From: Planctomycetota bacterium
GTDB taxonomy: Bacteria; Planctomycetota; JACQVV01; JASMLP01
Assembly (NCBI GenBank): GCA_030748635.1
Contig: JASMLP010000152.1
Location: 1 to 56,714 of the forward strand
Reading direction: 5' to 3'
DNA: 56,714 nucleotides
In this document: positions 56,397 through 56,714 of the stretch, in pieces
Layout of the letters: every line of letters begins with the position of its first letter
Numbering within the stretch: position 1 is the stretch's first letter
Notes under the pieces: generated by a model
The model's input: only the letters and a program-made list of their open reading frames with translations
Database searches by the model: none
What the model was told of the DNA's origin: nothing
Position numbers and translations under genes: made by a program

Positions 56397-56714
56397 ATGC
56401 CACCCAAGAAGGGGCGACCTTCCAAAGCCAAACGAACTCAGAAAAGCCGGTCCTCGGGATCGGCCAAGGACGCTATTTCCTTATTCGAAGTTGCGTTTCG
56501 ATATTCTGGCGATGGCCAATTTCTCCTCTCCGACGAGGATGGACGGTTCGTCGAGGTCAATGAGAGGTTTTTAACCATGACCGGATATTCTCGAGAGGGG
56601 GTGGAGTCGGGGCAGGTGACTCCGGCCAATCTGGTGGTGGAACAATCGGTCACTGGTGGCGGTGAACGAGCGAAGCGAGGAGTCCTGGGCGCTCTTTTAC
56701 CCGGACAGGACCCG
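56397..56714 (+). CDS. PAS-domain protein, N-terminal fragment
   Basis: 106 codons are visible before the window ends. A basic N-terminus (MPPKKGRPSKAKRTQK) of about 25 residues is followed by a PAS fold: FEVAFRYSGDGQFLLSDEDGRFVEVNERFLTMTGYSREGVESG contains the DxxGxxxxxNxxFxxxxGYxxxE pattern (quoted in part as DGRFVEVNERF and TGYSREGV). PAS domains sense small molecules, redox or light and usually precede kinase, diguanylate cyclase or other output domains, which would lie beyond the edge. No Shine-Dalgarno is present, in keeping with a leaderless message. Confidence 0.7.
   Translation, partial: MPPKKGRPSKAKRTQKSRSSGSAKDAISLFEVAFRYSGDGQFLLSDEDGRFVEVNERFLTMTGYSREGVESGQVTPANLVVEQSVTGGGERAKRGVLGALLPGQDP

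Overview
The window looks like chromosomal DNA of a Gram-negative, aerobic (at least oxygen-respiring) bacterium of moderately high GC. It carries a peptidoglycan/division (dcw) cluster with a meso-diaminopimelate-type MurE, an OmpA-like lipoprotein, an LpxL/HtrB-type acyltransferase, DUF1501/DUF1800 secreted proteins, a Pkn2-like Ser/Thr kinase and a bc-complex plus cytochrome oxidase operon with a very large multihaem cytochrome c. The DUF1501/DUF1800 pair, the multihaem bc locus and the sigma factor tail resemble Planctomycetota or a neighbouring uncultured lineage. That assignment is an inference from gene content, not a measured phylogeny. No tRNA, rRNA, IS element, integrase or CRISPR array was seen.

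Layout. 1-1.8 kb: tail of an RNA polymerase sigma factor, a secreted propeller-like protein and a small protein, the last two on the minus strand. 2.1-18.6 kb, plus strand: the dcw cluster mraZ-(84 aa unknown)-rsmH-ftsL-ftsI-murE-(49 aa candidate)-murF-mraY-ftsW-murG-murC-murB-LysM protein-PilZ protein-terminator and hairpin leader-ftsQ-OmpA/Pal-like lipoprotein-LysM protein. Most genes overlap by the 4-base ATGA. murD, ddl, ftsA and ftsZ are absent from their usual places. 18.6-20.0 kb: a minus-strand Ser/Thr kinase facing the cluster end. 20.0-20.45 kb: a regulatory gap with a tandem ~65-bp repeat and a good promoter.

20.4-37.7 kb, plus strand: one long respiratory locus. Rieske protein, cytochrome b, subunit-IV-like protein and an eight-haem coiled-coil cytochrome c form a quinol-oxidising module. 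A cupredoxin lipoprotein and an A2-type cytochrome oxidase (subunits II, I, III, IV) follow, with haem A synthesis genes ctaA and ctaB, a ferredoxin-like protein, an ABC-2 transporter, a Sco copper chaperone and two small unknowns. Electrons would run from quinol through Rieske and the octahaem protein, perhaps via the cupredoxin, to CuA and oxygen.

37.7-43.7 kb, minus strand: DUF1501 and DUF1800 proteins, a membrane protein with a DUF2314-like end, and a lipid acyltransferase. 43.7-52.7 kb, plus strand: a TobZ/NodU-family carbamoyltransferase, archaeal-type PheS and PheT, gap, pgk, rpe and accD. 52.8-56.3 kb, minus strand: a two-gene ABC exporter whose halves have complementary degenerate ATP sites. 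56.4 kb to the end: a PAS-domain protein cut by the window edge, apparently leaderless.

The most interesting points are the octahaem bc/cupredoxin/A2-oxidase arrangement, the 49-aa ORF coupled at both ends between murE and murF, the three-hairpin leader and apparent non-standard start of ftsQ, the rewired dcw cluster with PilZ and LysM genes, and the tandem repeat upstream of the respiratory operon.
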